Shown piece after piece: positions 9,575-16,973 of a stretch of DNA of 64,000 nucleotides; within the stretch, counting starts at the first letter, position 1; every line of letters begins with the position of its first letter. Source of the stretch: an uncultured Adlercreutzia sp. (GTDB lineage Bacteria > Actinomycetota > Coriobacteriia > Coriobacteriales > Eggerthellaceae); the NCBI RefSeq assembly GCF_958431955.1, contig NZ_CAUASN010000012.1:1-64000 (forward strand), written 5' to 3'. Made by a program: the position numbers and the translations under genes. Below the pieces are notes generated by a model, which saw only the letters and a program-made list of their open reading frames with translations, was not told the origin of the DNA and ran no database searches.

Positions 9575-10267
9575 ATGATCGATCGCAAGGCATTCCGGTC
9601 GCTGTCCTCGGGGCTGTACCTCATCACGGCCCGTGAGGGGGAGCGTCGCTGCGGGTGCGTGGTGAACACGCTCGTGCAGGTGGCGAGCGAGCCGCCCACG
9701 CTGGCGGTGTCGCTCAACAAGGAGAACGTCACCACGGCGGCCATCCTCGCCTCGGGGCGCTTCGCTGCCACCGTGCTCGCCCAAGACGCCCCCATGGAGC
9801 TCATCGGCACCTTCGGGTTCCACACCTCCGCCGATACCGACAAGTTCGCCGCCTGCACGACGGCCGCAGACGGCGCCGAGGTTCCCTACGTGACCGAGCA
9901 CGCCTTGGCGCGCTTCTCGGTGTTCGTGACCGAGACCATCGACGTGGGCAGCCACTACCTGTTCGTGGGCACGGTGGAGGAGTCCGAGGTGCTCGGCGCG
10001 GGCGAGGCGCTCACCTACGCCTACTACCATGCGGTGAAGGGCGGCAAGACGCCGCCGAAGGCCGCCACCTACAACGGGGGAGACGAGGCGCCCGCGCCTG
10101 GCGTGACCGAGACGCCGGCCGGCGCTCCGGCCGCGGGCAAGCGCATCGCCTGGCGCTGCATGCTGTGCGGCTACATCGAGGAGGGATACCCCGAGGGGCT
10201 GCCCGCCGACTACGCCTGTCCCATCTGTGGCGCTCCCCGCGACATGTTCGAGCGCATCGAGCTGTAG
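9575..10267 (+). CDS. Flavin reductase-rubredoxin fusion (high-molecular-weight rubredoxin)
   Basis: 230 residues; ATG 9575 has GGAAGGAG six bases upstream. Residues 1-155 are a flavin-reductase-like FMN-binding domain (VVNTLVQVASEPPTLAVSLNK, FGFHTSADTDKF). Residues about 180-230 form a rubredoxin domain with both Cys pairs: CMLCGY and CPICG. Family knowledge: this architecture is Hrb of Moorella, which moves electrons from NAD(P)H to a flavodiiron protein that reduces NO or O2. No flavodiiron gene lies nearby, so the partner is not known here. A cytosolic electron-transfer or oxidative/nitrosative-stress role is likely. Confidence 0.9.
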   Translation: MIDRKAFRSLSSGLYLITAREGERRCGCVVNTLVQVASEPPTLAVSLNKENVTTAAILASGRFAATVLAQDAPMELIGTFGFHTSADTDKFAACTTAADGAEVPYVTEHALARFSVFVTETIDVGSHYLFVGTVEESEVLGAGEALTYAYYHAVKGGKTPPKAATYNGGDEAPAPGVTETPAGAPAAGKRIAWRCMLCGYIEEGYPEGLPADYACPICGAPRDMFERIEL

Positions 10268-10362
10268 GGGGCCGCTTCTCGCTGTCGGCTCCGGTGCGCC
10301 TCGTCGCAAGGCTTCCAGTCCGGGGCTGCAGCGGGGCGCGGCGGGGCGCAGCCCCCTTCATG

Positions 10363-10403
10363 CGAGACGGGCCGGCGATTCACTCGCCGGTCCGTCTCGG
10401 TTT
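10363..10403 (+). terminator. Strong hairpin between convergent genes
   Basis: A 16-bp stem with one G-T pair (10363-10378 with 10384-10399) has a 5-base loop and is followed by GTTTC. It lies between the ends of the convergent flavin reductase and HPt genes and probably ends transcription mainly from the left. Confidence 0.75.
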
Positions 10404-10424
10404 CTACGGTATGTGCGCCGCAGC

Positions 10425-10793
10425 TTACAAGCGGCCGTCCTTCCATGCCACAAGCCCCTCGATGACGAGCTTGTGGGTGCGCTCCACCTCGGGCATATGC
10501 TCGGCCGCCGCCTCGTACTCGCCGGCGTATAGCGCGTCGGACACGAGGGCCGCGCACTGGAACAGGTCCTTGAACGAGAGGTTGCCCGCCACGCCCTTCA
10601 GCGCGTGGGCCTGGCTGTAGCCCTCGGAGTAGTCCTTGGCCTCCATGGCCGCCTGGAGCGCCACGAGATGCGCGTCGTCCAGGTACTTCAGCGCCAGGCG
10701 CTCGTACAATTCGGCATTGTCGCCGAAGCGGTCCATGGCGTCCACGTAGTCGATTCCGTAGGGGGCCAGTTTATCTGCAAGCGTTGCGGTCAT
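10425..10793 (-). CDS. Histidine phosphotransfer (HPt) domain protein
   Basis: 122 residues forming one HPt domain. The phospho-acceptor is His63 in QAHALKGVAGNLSF, the classic HPt motif. The protein has no kinase, receiver or membrane part, so it must relay phosphate between a hybrid sensor kinase and a response regulator encoded elsewhere. ATG 10793 has AAAGGAA upstream at a slightly long spacing. The upstream region carries two near-identical leftward promoter-like repeats (10896-10965), so expression may be high or doubly controlled. It is isolated from any other two-component gene in this window. Confidence 0.87.
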   Translation of the reverse strand: MTATLADKLAPYGIDYVDAMDRFGDNAELYERLALKYLDDAHLVALQAAMEAKDYSEGYSQAHALKGVAGNLSFKDLFQCAALVSDALYAGEYEAAAEHMPEVERTHKLVIEGLVAWKDGRL

Positions 10794-10895
10794 GGCGATC
10801 AGTTCCTTTCAAACAACGGCGAAAGCTCGTGTTCAGGAGGTACCGCCCGCCACCCTTCTCCTCTTCGACGGACGATACGCTGGACATTGGAGTTC

Positions 10896-10965
10896 AGTTT
10901 AACGTCCCGTAACGGACTTGTCAGTGATCGGCGGGAGTTGTTAACGTTCCGTAGCCACTTGTCAA
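10896..10965 (-). promoter_or_regulatory. Tandem duplicated promoter-like repeats upstream of the HPt gene
   Basis: Two direct repeats of about 25 bases share TTAACGT-CCGTA--ACTTGTCA (10899-10923 and 10941-10964). Read leftward, each gives a promoter: TTGACA at 10965-10960, 16-base spacer, TAACAA at 10943-10938; and CTGACA at 10924-10919, 17-base spacer, TAAACT at 10901-10896. A third related stretch (GTAACGTATCGTTA) lies at about 10972-10985. They may be duplicated promoters or repeated binding sites. The 311-base gap 10794-11104 otherwise shows no gene. Confidence 0.45.
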
Positions 10966-11104
10966 CAAGCTGTAACGTATCGTTAGCGAAACGGTCATCT
11001 TTGGTGAACGGGCCGCCGGTACGCGAAGTGCCGGATGCAACTCGGCGTGCGGTGAGCCCCGTGCCTCGCAAGGGGCGCGCGGGCAGGCCGCACACCTCCG
11101 CGTT

Positions 11105-12250
11105 CTAGTAGTCGGCCGCCGCGTCCGAGTCCATCCAGGCTTGGTAGAACTCCTCGTAGGCGTCGGCCAGCACCGCCTCGCGGGCCCGGCGCATGAGGTC
11201 GAGCAGGAAGTGCAGGTTGTGCACCGACAGCAACATGGCGCCGAGCATCTCGTTCTGCTTCACCAGATGCCGGATGTAGGCCCGGGTGTAGTTGCGGCAG
11301 GTGGGGCAGTCGCAGGCGGGGTCGAGCGGCGTGAAGTCGCGAGCGTACTTGGCGTTGCGCATGTTCATACGGCCCGTGCTGGAAAACGCCGTGCCCATGC
11401 GCGCGGTGCGGGTGGGCAGCACGCAGTCGAACATGTCCACGCCCTCGCGCACGGCGCGCACGAGCGTGGTGGGGTTGCCCACGCCCATGAGGTAGCGGGG
11501 CCGGTCGACGGGGCAGGCCCGGGCCACCTCGCCCAAGGTCTCGAACATCACCTCGTGGTCCTCGCCCACGGAATAGCCGCCGATGCCGAAGCCGCCGAAG
11601 CGCCGGCCGCCTGCGGCCAGCGATTCGTCCTCGATCTCGCGCAGCCGCCGCACGCTCTCCAGGCGCAGATCCAGGTGCATGCCGCCCTGCGCGATGCCGA
11701 AGAGCGTCTGGTCGGGGCGCGTGTGGGCCGCCAGGCACCGGCGCGCCCAGGCGCTCGAGTAGTCCACGGCCTTCGCCACGAACTCGCGGGTGGCGGGGTA
11801 GGGGGCGCACTGGTCCAGCTGCATGGCGATGTCGGCGCCGATGAGCTCCTGGATGCGCATGTTCTCCTCGGGGCTCCAGTGGATCTTGCTGCCGTCGTAG
11901 ATGGACTTGAAGGTGACCCCGTCGTCCGACAGCTTCACGGTGTCGGCCAGGCTGAACACCTGGAAGCCGCCCGAGTCGGTGAGCATGGGGCCGTCGTAGT
12001 TCATGAAGCGGTGGATGCCCCCGGCCTCGGCCACGAGTTCGGCCCCGGGGCGCATGGCCAAGTGATACGTGTTCGCGAGCACTACCTGGCTGCCCAGTTC
12101 GCGCAGCTGGTCCACGGTCACGCCCTTCACCGTGGCCGAAGTGCCCACGGGCATGAACATCGGCGTGCGGAAGGTGCCGTGGGCGGTCTCGTAGGAAAGC
12201 GCGCGGGCGTGGCCGGATACGGCCTCGCAGGTGCAGTCGAACAGGGCCAT
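11105..12250 (-). CDS. tgt: tRNA-guanine transglycosylase
   Basis: 381 residues from ATG 12250, which has AGGAGG ten bases upstream; an upstream TTG at 12277 would overlap that site. The enzyme swaps guanine-34 of tRNAs with GUN anticodons for the queuosine precursor preQ1. Visible motifs: MLTDSGGFQVFSL (substrate Asp), GGYSVGE, the nucleophile region DMFDCVLPTR, and the zinc ligands CDCPTC with a distal His in SVHNLHF. It is transcribed away from queA, which performs the next step, and the two share a 76-base intergenic region. Confidence 0.96.
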   Translation of the reverse strand: MALFDCTCEAVSGHARALSYETAHGTFRTPMFMPVGTSATVKGVTVDQLRELGSQVVLANTYHLAMRPGAELVAEAGGIHRFMNYDGPMLTDSGGFQVFSLADTVKLSDDGVTFKSIYDGSKIHWSPEENMRIQELIGADIAMQLDQCAPYPATREFVAKAVDYSSAWARRCLAAHTRPDQTLFGIAQGGMHLDLRLESVRRLREIEDESLAAGGRRFGGFGIGGYSVGEDHEVMFETLGEVARACPVDRPRYLMGVGNPTTLVRAVREGVDMFDCVLPTRTARMGTAFSSTGRMNMRNAKYARDFTPLDPACDCPTCRNYTRAYIRHLVKQNEMLGAMLLSVHNLHFLLDLMRRAREAVLADAYEEFYQAWMDSDAAADY

Positions 12251-12288
12251 GGGAATGCGTCCTCCTTCGGGTTCCAAAAGCGTCGTGG

Positions 12289-12295
12289 TAGTATA
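12289..12295. promoter_or_regulatory. Overlapping divergent -10 boxes for tgt and queA
   Basis: TAGTAT (rightward, 12289-12294) overlaps TATACT (leftward, 12295-12290). Each would give a leader of about 25-35 bases to its gene. The -35 boxes are weak in both directions. Confidence 0.4.
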
Positions 12296-12326
12296 CCGCC
12301 GATAGATTTAAGAAGGAGCGCAATCC

Positions 12327-13424
12327 ATGAGAACCGATGATTTCGACTACGACTTGCCCGAAGAGCTCATCGCCCAGGCGCCGGCGCCGGTGCGCGACGA
12401 GTGCCGCCTGCTCGTGATGGATCGGAAAAGCGGGGAAGTGGAGGACCGCATCTTCCGCGATATCATCGACTACCTGCGCCCCGGCGATTTACTTGTGGCC
12501 AATGAGACCCGTGTGCTGCCGGCGCGCCTGCTCGGTGCCAAGCGGGGCACGGGCGGCGCGGCCGAGGTGTTTCTGCTGCGCGAGTGCGGAGGCCCCGAGC
12601 CGCGGACGAACCGCGTGGCGTTCTGGGAGGTGCTCGTGCGGCCGGGCAAGCGCCTGAAGCCCGGCGCGGGCGCCGTGGTGGATTTCACCGACGCGACGGG
12701 TGCGGTGGTGCTCTCGGCCGAGATCATCGACTGGGCGGCCGGCGGTCAGAAGGGCGAGCGCGTGGCGCGGCTGTCCACGCCGCTGCCGAGCCTGGACGAG
12801 GCCCTGCACGCCGCAGGTCGCACGCCGCTGCCGCCCTACATCAAGGACTACGCCGGCGATGAGGAGATGTACCAGACGGTGTACTCCCGCCGCGAGAGCT
12901 CGGCCGCCGCGCCCACGGCCGGGTTGCACTTCACGCCCGAGCTCATCGAGCGTTTGCGCGAACGCGGCATCGGCTGGGCCACGGTGGAGCTGGAGGTGGG
13001 CCTCGATACCTTCCGCATCGTGGACGAGGACGATCCCGAGAAGCACCATATTCACACCGAGTTCTACACGGTGCCCCCCTCCACGGTGGATGCCGTGAAT
13101 GCGACCCGTGCGGCGGGCGGGCGCGTCATCGCCGTGGGCACTACGAGCGTGCGCAGCTTGGAGAGCGCCTGGGACGCGGCGGCCGATGGCGGCCGCGGCG
13201 CGCTTGTGCCCCGGGACCGCGCGGCCACGAGCCTCTATATCCTGCCGGGTTACGAGTTCCACGTGGTAGACGCGCTTATCACCAACTTCCATGTGCCGAA
13301 GTCCACGCTCATGATGCTCGTCTCCGCCTTCTCCTCCCGCGAGCACATCATGGCCGCCTACGAGCACGCCATCACCGAGCGCTACCGCCTCCTCAGCTTC
13401 GGCGACGCCATGTTCCTGTGCTAG
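12327..13424 (+). CDS. queA: S-adenosylmethionine:tRNA ribosyltransferase-isomerase
   Basis: 365 residues; AAGGAG eight bases before the ATG. QueA moves the ribosyl group of S-adenosylmethionine to preQ1 in tRNA, making epoxyqueuosine. The start DDFDYDLPEELIAQAP, the inner VANETRVLPARL and RRESSAAAPTAGLHFT, and the C-terminal NFHVPKSTLMMLVSAF are family signatures. It works directly after tgt, which is divergent here, so both may be controlled from the same short region. No preQ1 synthesis genes are in the window. Confidence 0.96.
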   Translation: MRTDDFDYDLPEELIAQAPAPVRDECRLLVMDRKSGEVEDRIFRDIIDYLRPGDLLVANETRVLPARLLGAKRGTGGAAEVFLLRECGGPEPRTNRVAFWEVLVRPGKRLKPGAGAVVDFTDATGAVVLSAEIIDWAAGGQKGERVARLSTPLPSLDEALHAAGRTPLPPYIKDYAGDEEMYQTVYSRRESSAAAPTAGLHFTPELIERLRERGIGWATVELEVGLDTFRIVDEDDPEKHHIHTEFYTVPPSTVDAVNATRAAGGRVIAVGTTSVRSLESAWDAAADGGRGALVPRDRAATSLYILPGYEFHVVDALITNFHVPKSTLMMLVSAFSSREHIMAAYEHAITERYRLLSFGDAMFLC

Positions 13425-13646
13425 AGGTTATACCAGTTCAAAGCTATGGTTTAGGGAAAAGTTTACGGGAATAATCTTTTTCTCGGGCACTTTCCGATGC
13501 GCTGATTTCCCGCTGCGGGCATAGTGGGGCCACCGGGGCGCAAGGAGGCGCCGCGGAGCCGGAGCGCGGAAGGGCGCTCGGCCAAGGGGCGCGGGCTGCG
13601 GCATATCGGCCGCTTGCCGCGCAAGTCCGAGAGAGGGAGACCCGCT

Positions 13647-15290
13647 ATGACTACCACGAACTTCACCCGTCGCGATCTGCTCAAGTTCGGCGGCATCGCC
13701 GCCGCTGCGGTGGCCGGCGCCGGCGCGCTGTCCGGCTGCGGCCAGCCCCGCGCCGTCGGCCAGGCGTCCGCCGAGGGCGACCTGGCCGCCACGGGCGCGG
13801 CCGCCGGCCCGTCCTTCCTGGCGCCGCAGACTCCCATCACCGACTTCGCCGAGACCCACGACTACGATGTCGTGGTGGTCGGTGCCGGCGAGTCGGGCCT
13901 CGCGGCCGTGCACACCGCCTTGGAGGCCGGCGCGCGCGTGGCCTGCGTGCAGAACATCAACGCAGCGCAGACCACGGGCAACATGGCCGCGTCCATCGAC
14001 CTGACGAAGACCGACGAGGCCGCCGTGCAGGCCTGCGTGAGCTTTATCAACTGGAAGAGCGACTACCGCTCCGACCGCGACTTGGTGAACATCTGGGCCC
14101 GAAACTCCCAGGAGGCGCTGGCCTGGTGGGCCGAGGAGGCGGCCAAGGGCGGCGTGGAGAGCAAGCCCCATGATGCGGTGCTCACCTACAACGGCTACGA
14201 CATCCACCTGCACGCGAACACCTACTTCCACGTAGAGGGCAACCACAACGCGGCCGCCACGGTGATCGCCGAGAACCTGGCCGGCGCTGGCGCCGAGTTC
14301 TTCTACAACATGCCTTGCGTGCAGCTGGCGTGCGACGAGTCCGGCGCGGTGACGGGCGCCATCTGCGAGGACGCCGACGGGGAGCATCACCTGTTCAACG
14401 CGGCCAAGGGCGTCATCTTGGCCTGCGGCGATTACTCCTCCAACCAGGAGATGCTCGACTACTACGCCCCCGACACCAAAGGCTTCTCGCTGTTCACCGA
14501 CTTCCGCGACGGCAGCGCGCTGGTGGCCGGCATGAACGCCGGCGCCATCATGACGCCGCACGCCCACACCAAGATGATCCACGGCGAGCCGGCCGCGGTG
14601 CGCCTGGAGATGCCCTTCCTCTTCGTGGACCAGGAGGGCAACCGCTTCATGGACGAGACCTGCTGCCGTATGGGCTACATGAACAACTTCGCGCGTCCCT
14701 ACCTGGCCCGCGCCGGCTTCGAGGACTCCACGGCCGCGAAGTTCTTCAGCCTCGTGCCCGCGAACTGGGAGGACTACTACGATGAGTGGAAGGCCGAGCG
14801 CCCCTACGACATCTCCCAGTACAACGGCGACAACAAGGTGAACCCCGAGAAGTGGATCACCGCGGATACCATCGAGGGGCTCGCCGAGGCCATGAACGCC
14901 TACGCCGCTGAGAACGACTGGAAGCTCACGAACATCGACGCGGCTCAGCTGGCTGATACCGTGGCCCGCTACAACGAGCTGTGCGCCGCGGGCGCCGATG
15001 CCGACTTCGGCAAGGCGGCCCAGTTCATGGTGCCCATCGACGGCGGCCCCTACTATGCCATCCCGCGCGGCTCCAACAAGCTGCCGGCCATCTTGGGCGG
15101 CCTGGTAGTAGACAAGAACCACCAGTGCCTGAACGAGGAGTTCCAGCCCATCGACGGCCTGTACGCCGTGGGCAACGCCTCGGGCCAGTTCTTCGGCGGC
15201 GTGGACTATCCCATGGACATCGAGGGCCTCTCCATCGGCCGCGCCATCACCTCGGGCTACTACACCGGCAAGCTCGTCGCGAGCCTGTAG
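13647..15290 (+). CDS. Tat-exported FAD-dependent reductase (fumarate reductase-like flavoprotein)
   Basis: 547 residues from ATG 13647, preceded by GAGAGGGAGA. The N-terminus has a twin-arginine signal (TRRDLLKFGG) and a lipobox-like LSGC, so it is probably a folded, membrane-anchored lipoprotein outside the cell. The FAD-binding fold starts at DVVVVGAGESGLAAV, and the C-terminal flavin segment is GLYAVGNASG. Family knowledge: relatives reduce fumarate, urocanate or other unsaturated organic acids as respiratory acceptors. By eye against Shewanella FccA, the acceptor-binding His and Arg late in the protein are absent (KLPAILGG and GGVDYPMDIEG), although RFMDETCCR keeps an Arg. The substrate is therefore probably not fumarate. 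No heme domain is present; an outside electron donor is needed. A membrane-LuxR gene follows. Confidence 0.88.
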   Translation: MTTTNFTRRDLLKFGGIAAAAVAGAGALSGCGQPRAVGQASAEGDLAATGAAAGPSFLAPQTPITDFAETHDYDVVVVGAGESGLAAVHTALEAGARVACVQNINAAQTTGNMAASIDLTKTDEAAVQACVSFINWKSDYRSDRDLVNIWARNSQEALAWWAEEAAKGGVESKPHDAVLTYNGYDIHLHANTYFHVEGNHNAAATVIAENLAGAGAEFFYNMPCVQLACDESGAVTGAICEDADGEHHLFNAAKGVILACGDYSSNQEMLDYYAPDTKGFSLFTDFRDGSALVAGMNAGAIMTPHAHTKMIHGEPAAVRLEMPFLFVDQEGNRFMDETCCRMGYMNNFARPYLARAGFEDSTAAKFFSLVPANWEDYYDEWKAERPYDISQYNGDNKVNPEKWITADTIEGLAEAMNAYAAENDWKLTNIDAAQLADTVARYNELCAAGADADFGKAAQFMVPIDGGPYYAIPRGSNKLPAILGGLVVDKNHQCLNEEFQPIDGLYAVGNASGQFFGGVDYPMDIEGLSIGRAITSGYYTGKLVASL

Positions 15291-15316
15291 CCCCCGCTTC
15301 TCGCCATTTCCCTCTC

Positions 15317-15365
15317 GGGCCCGGCCGACCTCCCTCCCTGTCGGCCGGGCCCCGTTTCGTCTTTT
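15317..15365 (+). terminator. Intrinsic terminator after the first Tat flavoprotein
   Basis: A perfect 13-bp GC-rich stem (15317-15329 with 15340-15352) has a 10-base loop and is followed by a T-rich tail. It separates the flavoprotein from its downstream regulator. Confidence 0.85.
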
Positions 15366-15379
15366 GCCCTTCCGCCTGC

Positions 15380-15385
15380 TATAAT
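15380..15385 (+). promoter_or_regulatory. TATAAT box placed for a leaderless transcript
   Basis: A consensus TATAAT ends seven bases before ATG 15393, so transcription should begin at or next to the start codon. No ribosome binding site precedes the ATG. The -35 region is poor (TTCGTC at about 15356). Confidence 0.6.
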
Positions 15386-15392
15386 GCCCGCC

Positions 15393-16829
15393 ATGGGGAA
15401 GCTTTGGGAGAACATACGGCGGGGGAGGCAGGATAGGCTCCTGTACCTGAAGGGCATCGTGCCCTACCTGTTCGCGCTCGGCTGCGCCCGTGCCTGGGTT
15501 ACCCTCGCGGTGGCCGCGCCGGTGAGCGCACCGGCCATACCCTTCGATCTGCATGACGCGTTCGACTACGCCTTCTGCGCGGCCTCGTTGGCGGTGGCGC
15601 TGCTCGTGCGCCGGCTGCTGCCCCTCAACGGCACGCCGGCTTTGCGCGCGGCGGCGGGCGTCGCCATGGTTGCGGCCTCTCTCTGCTTCGTGCTCGCCGG
15701 CCTGCCCGATGCCCCCTCCGCGGCGCTCGTGGCCCTCGGGGCAGCATCGGGCGGCGCGGGCTTTGGGCTGTTCCTCCTGCTGTGGGCCGAGGTGCTGAGC
15801 GGGCTGTCGCTCATGCGCATCTTCCTCTATGTGACCGCCTCGCAGCTCATGGCCGTCGTCTTCGTGTTCTTCTGCTCGGGCTTGGACGACCTGCGCATGG
15901 CGGTGGCCATGTTCTGCCTGCCGGCGGCCGCCGTGGGCTGCATCGGGCGAGCGTGGCGCGACATCCCTGCGCCGGAGAGGCCGCCGAGCAGCTGCCCGAA
16001 GTTCAGCTACCCCTGGAAGATCTTCGCGCTTCTGGCGCTGTACTCGTTCGCCTACGGGCTGCGCCAGCCTTCGCTCGTGGAGGGCGCGGGCATGTACTCC
16101 TCGGCGTCCACCGCCATCATCATGGCCGTGCTGTTCGCGAGCGCCTACTTCTTCCCGAACCGCTTCAACGTGGGCGCTCTGTATCGCTCGCCGCTCGTGC
16201 TCATCGTGTGCGGCTTTCTGCTCGTGCCCGCCGAGGGCGTGCTCGGCGCTGCGGCCTCGAGCTACCTCATCGCCATGAGCTACTCGCTCGTGGGCATCAT
16301 CGTGGCGCTTCTCCTCTACGACATCGCCAAGCGCGCCGGCGTCACCGTGGTGGTGTTCGCCGCCATCAAAGGGGCCGAGCAGGTGTTCGTCATCGCGGGG
16401 AAGGGCGCGGCGGGCGCCATGGCCGAGGCCGGCGTGGCTGCCGGCACCCAGGAGGCGGTGATCGCCGTCGCAGTGGTGGCCATGATGCTCGCGGCCACGC
16501 TCATCCTGCTGTCCGAGCGCGAGCTTGCCAGCAAGTGGGGCGTGCGCATCCTGGACGTGGGCGGCCTGGTGGAGAAGGCCCCCGAGGAGGAGCGCCGCGA
16601 GGCGCGCGTGGCCGAGCTGGCCGAGCGGTGCCGCCTCACGCCGCGTGAGACCGAGATCCTCCAGCTCATCGCCCAGGGGAAGAACGGTCCGGCCATTCGT
16701 GGGGAGCTGTTCATCGCCGAGGGCACCTTCAAAGCCCACACGAGCCATATCTACGAGAAATGCGGCGTGCCCAACCGCCGCGGGCTCATGGAACTCATCG
16801 CTGCGGGCGGCTCCGGCGGGCGTCGCTAA
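15393..16829 (+). CDS. Membrane-anchored LuxR-family transcriptional regulator
   Basis: About 478 residues. Residues 20-400 hold about ten to twelve hydrophobic segments without a recognised sensor domain. The C-terminus is a LuxR/GerE DNA-binding domain (CRLTPRETEILQLIAQGK, then GTFKAHTSHIYEKCGV). This architecture is common in Eggerthellaceae and often sits next to a respiratory or transport gene. ATG 15384 lies inside a TATAAT box, so ATG 15393 is chosen and the message is probably leaderless. By position it likely controls the Tat flavoprotein just upstream, with the membrane part sensing a small molecule; both points are inference. Confidence 0.87.
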   Translation: MGKLWENIRRGRQDRLLYLKGIVPYLFALGCARAWVTLAVAAPVSAPAIPFDLHDAFDYAFCAASLAVALLVRRLLPLNGTPALRAAAGVAMVAASLCFVLAGLPDAPSAALVALGAASGGAGFGLFLLLWAEVLSGLSLMRIFLYVTASQLMAVVFVFFCSGLDDLRMAVAMFCLPAAAVGCIGRAWRDIPAPERPPSSCPKFSYPWKIFALLALYSFAYGLRQPSLVEGAGMYSSASTAIIMAVLFASAYFFPNRFNVGALYRSPLVLIVCGFLLVPAEGVLGAAASSYLIAMSYSLVGIIVALLLYDIAKRAGVTVVVFAAIKGAEQVFVIAGKGAAGAMAEAGVAAGTQEAVIAVAVVAMMLAATLILLSERELASKWGVRILDVGGLVEKAPEEERREARVAELAERCRLTPRETEILQLIAQGKNGPAIRGELFIAEGTFKAHTSHIYEKCGVPNRRGLMELIAAGGSGGRR

Positions 16830-16853
16830 ATATTGCGATTCCAGAATAAGGCG

Positions 16854-16881
16854 TTGACCTTCGGTTTATTTGTGGCACAAT
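16854..16881 (+). promoter_or_regulatory. Promoter of secDF
   Basis: TTGACC at 16854-16859, a 16-base spacer, and CACAAT at 16876-16881. The start codon lies about 90 bases further on. Confidence 0.6.
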
Positions 16882-16973
16882 AGGCAAGTTAACGTGCGTG
16901 CGCCGTTTGCGGGGAGGCCGCGGCGCGCGTCCTGTGGAAGAGATACGGAAACCGAAGGAAAAGGTCATTTCCC

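Noticed and set aside
10799..11095. Minus-strand frame of 98 codons between tgt and the HPt gene
   Set aside because: No domain, no ribosome site, and it covers the duplicated promoter region.
13428..16748. Minus-strand frame of over 1100 codons spanning the first flavoprotein and regulator
   Set aside because: It crosses a terminator, a promoter and two well-supported genes, and has no recognisable domain.
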